Source: an uncultured Eubacteriales bacterium (GTDB lineage: Bacteria > Bacillota > Clostridia > Lachnospirales > Lachnospiraceae). Taken from it: a stretch of DNA of 5,165 bases. The notes beneath the pieces are model-generated. The model made no database searches. It had not been told where the DNA came from and worked only from the letters and a program-made list of their open reading frames with translations. Position numbers and translations under genes: made by a program. Shown piece by piece: positions 5,050 through 5,165 of this stretch (within the stretch, counting starts at the first letter, position 1; each line of letters begins with the position of its first letter). Location of the stretch: the NCBI GenBank assembly GCA_900321145.1, contig ONVB01000005.1:1-5165 (forward strand), read 5' to 3'.

Positions 5050-5165
5050 GGAACGCAGTGACGAAGAATCTCTTTCTCAGATCCTTCCTGTTGCTTCGCA
5101 AGCCCTCGCATTTGGTCCTAAGGGGTACCGCTTGCGGTGGATTCCTTAGGACATCGAAGGCCGGC
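5038..5165. repeat. Probable dispersed intergenic repeat, runs off the window
   Basis: The stretch contains GTGTCATTCC, AACGCAGTGACGAAGAATCT and CTCAGATCCTT, resembling the well-known dispersed bacterial repeats whose spurious translations read SERSEE or FVTAFLGMT. It is rich in short inverted repeats: GCTTCGCAAGC near 5093, and a hairpin in which GTCCTAAGG (5115-5123) pairs perfectly with CCTTAGGAC (5144-5152) around an inner ACCG/CGGT stem (5127-5130 with 5135-5138). The minus-strand frame stays open across it (PAFDVLRNPPQAVPL at the start), but the product looks like repeat translation and has no start codon with a ribosome binding site. No second copy exists in this window, so the assignment rests on resemblance only. 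Confidence 0.5.

Noticed and set aside
5021..5165. 3' end of an upstream minus-strand gene open from the window edge to a TAA near 5021
   Set aside because: The translation (RKRFFVTAFLGMT and similar) is the typical product of dispersed intergenic repeats, and the hairpin-rich DNA does not look like coding sequence. A real gene end cannot be fully excluded without the flanking sequence.
1..5165. CRISPR array, tRNA, rRNA, insertion sequence or phage genes
   Set aside because: No regularly spaced repeats, no tRNA-like cloverleaf, no rRNA motifs and no transposase or integrase reading frames were seen on either strand.

Overview
This window looks like a chromosomal housekeeping segment from a Firmicutes bacterium, most likely class Clostridia and plausibly Lachnospiraceae. 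The assignment rests on gene order (murB-rapZ-whiA-HPr-family gene), a short murB ending in the EPEVRII-type tail, a ROK glucokinase next door, strong AGGAGG-type ribosome binding sites, and an HPr paralogue of the non-catalytic (Crh-like) type. I assigned it from memory of these families, without a database search. All six genes lie on the minus strand, so transcription runs from high to low coordinates.

Layout, in transcription order. Positions 5165-4993 hold intergenic DNA. Most of it resembles a dispersed repeat of the kind that contains TGTCATTCC and GAAGAATCTC, and a predicted promoter for the next gene overlaps its edge. A ROK-family glucokinase follows (4992-4051), ended by a convincing rho-independent terminator (3991-3941). 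Right after its U-tract comes a putative promoter (3926-3898) for a four-gene operon: murB (3850-2939), rapZ (2859-1996, possibly from a GTG at 2895), whiA (1994-1170, one base after rapZ) and a Crh-like HPr-family gene (1143-889). A 230-base gap (888-659) holds stem-loop and palindromic sequence and a good extended -10 promoter. That promoter serves the last gene, a Sel1/TPR-repeat protein whose 3' end runs off the window at position 1.

The genes connect central carbon supply with cell-wall synthesis. Glucokinase makes glucose-6-phosphate, the entry point to glycolysis and to amino-sugar synthesis. MurB makes UDP-MurNAc for peptidoglycan. RapZ controls amino-sugar supply in E. coli and is an ATP/GTP-binding protein of less clear role in Firmicutes. 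WhiA is a DNA-binding protein linked to cell division. The Crh-like protein has Ser46 but Glu in place of the phosphotransfer His15, so it should be a regulator and not a PTS carrier.

I see no clearly new system here. The points worth a second look are the Glu15 Crh-like protein, a WhiA about 35 residues shorter than B. subtilis YvcL because its first LAGLIDADG half is reduced, the absence of yvcK/glmR between rapZ and whiA, the repeat overlapping the glucokinase promoter, and the palindrome upstream of the Sel1-gene promoter.
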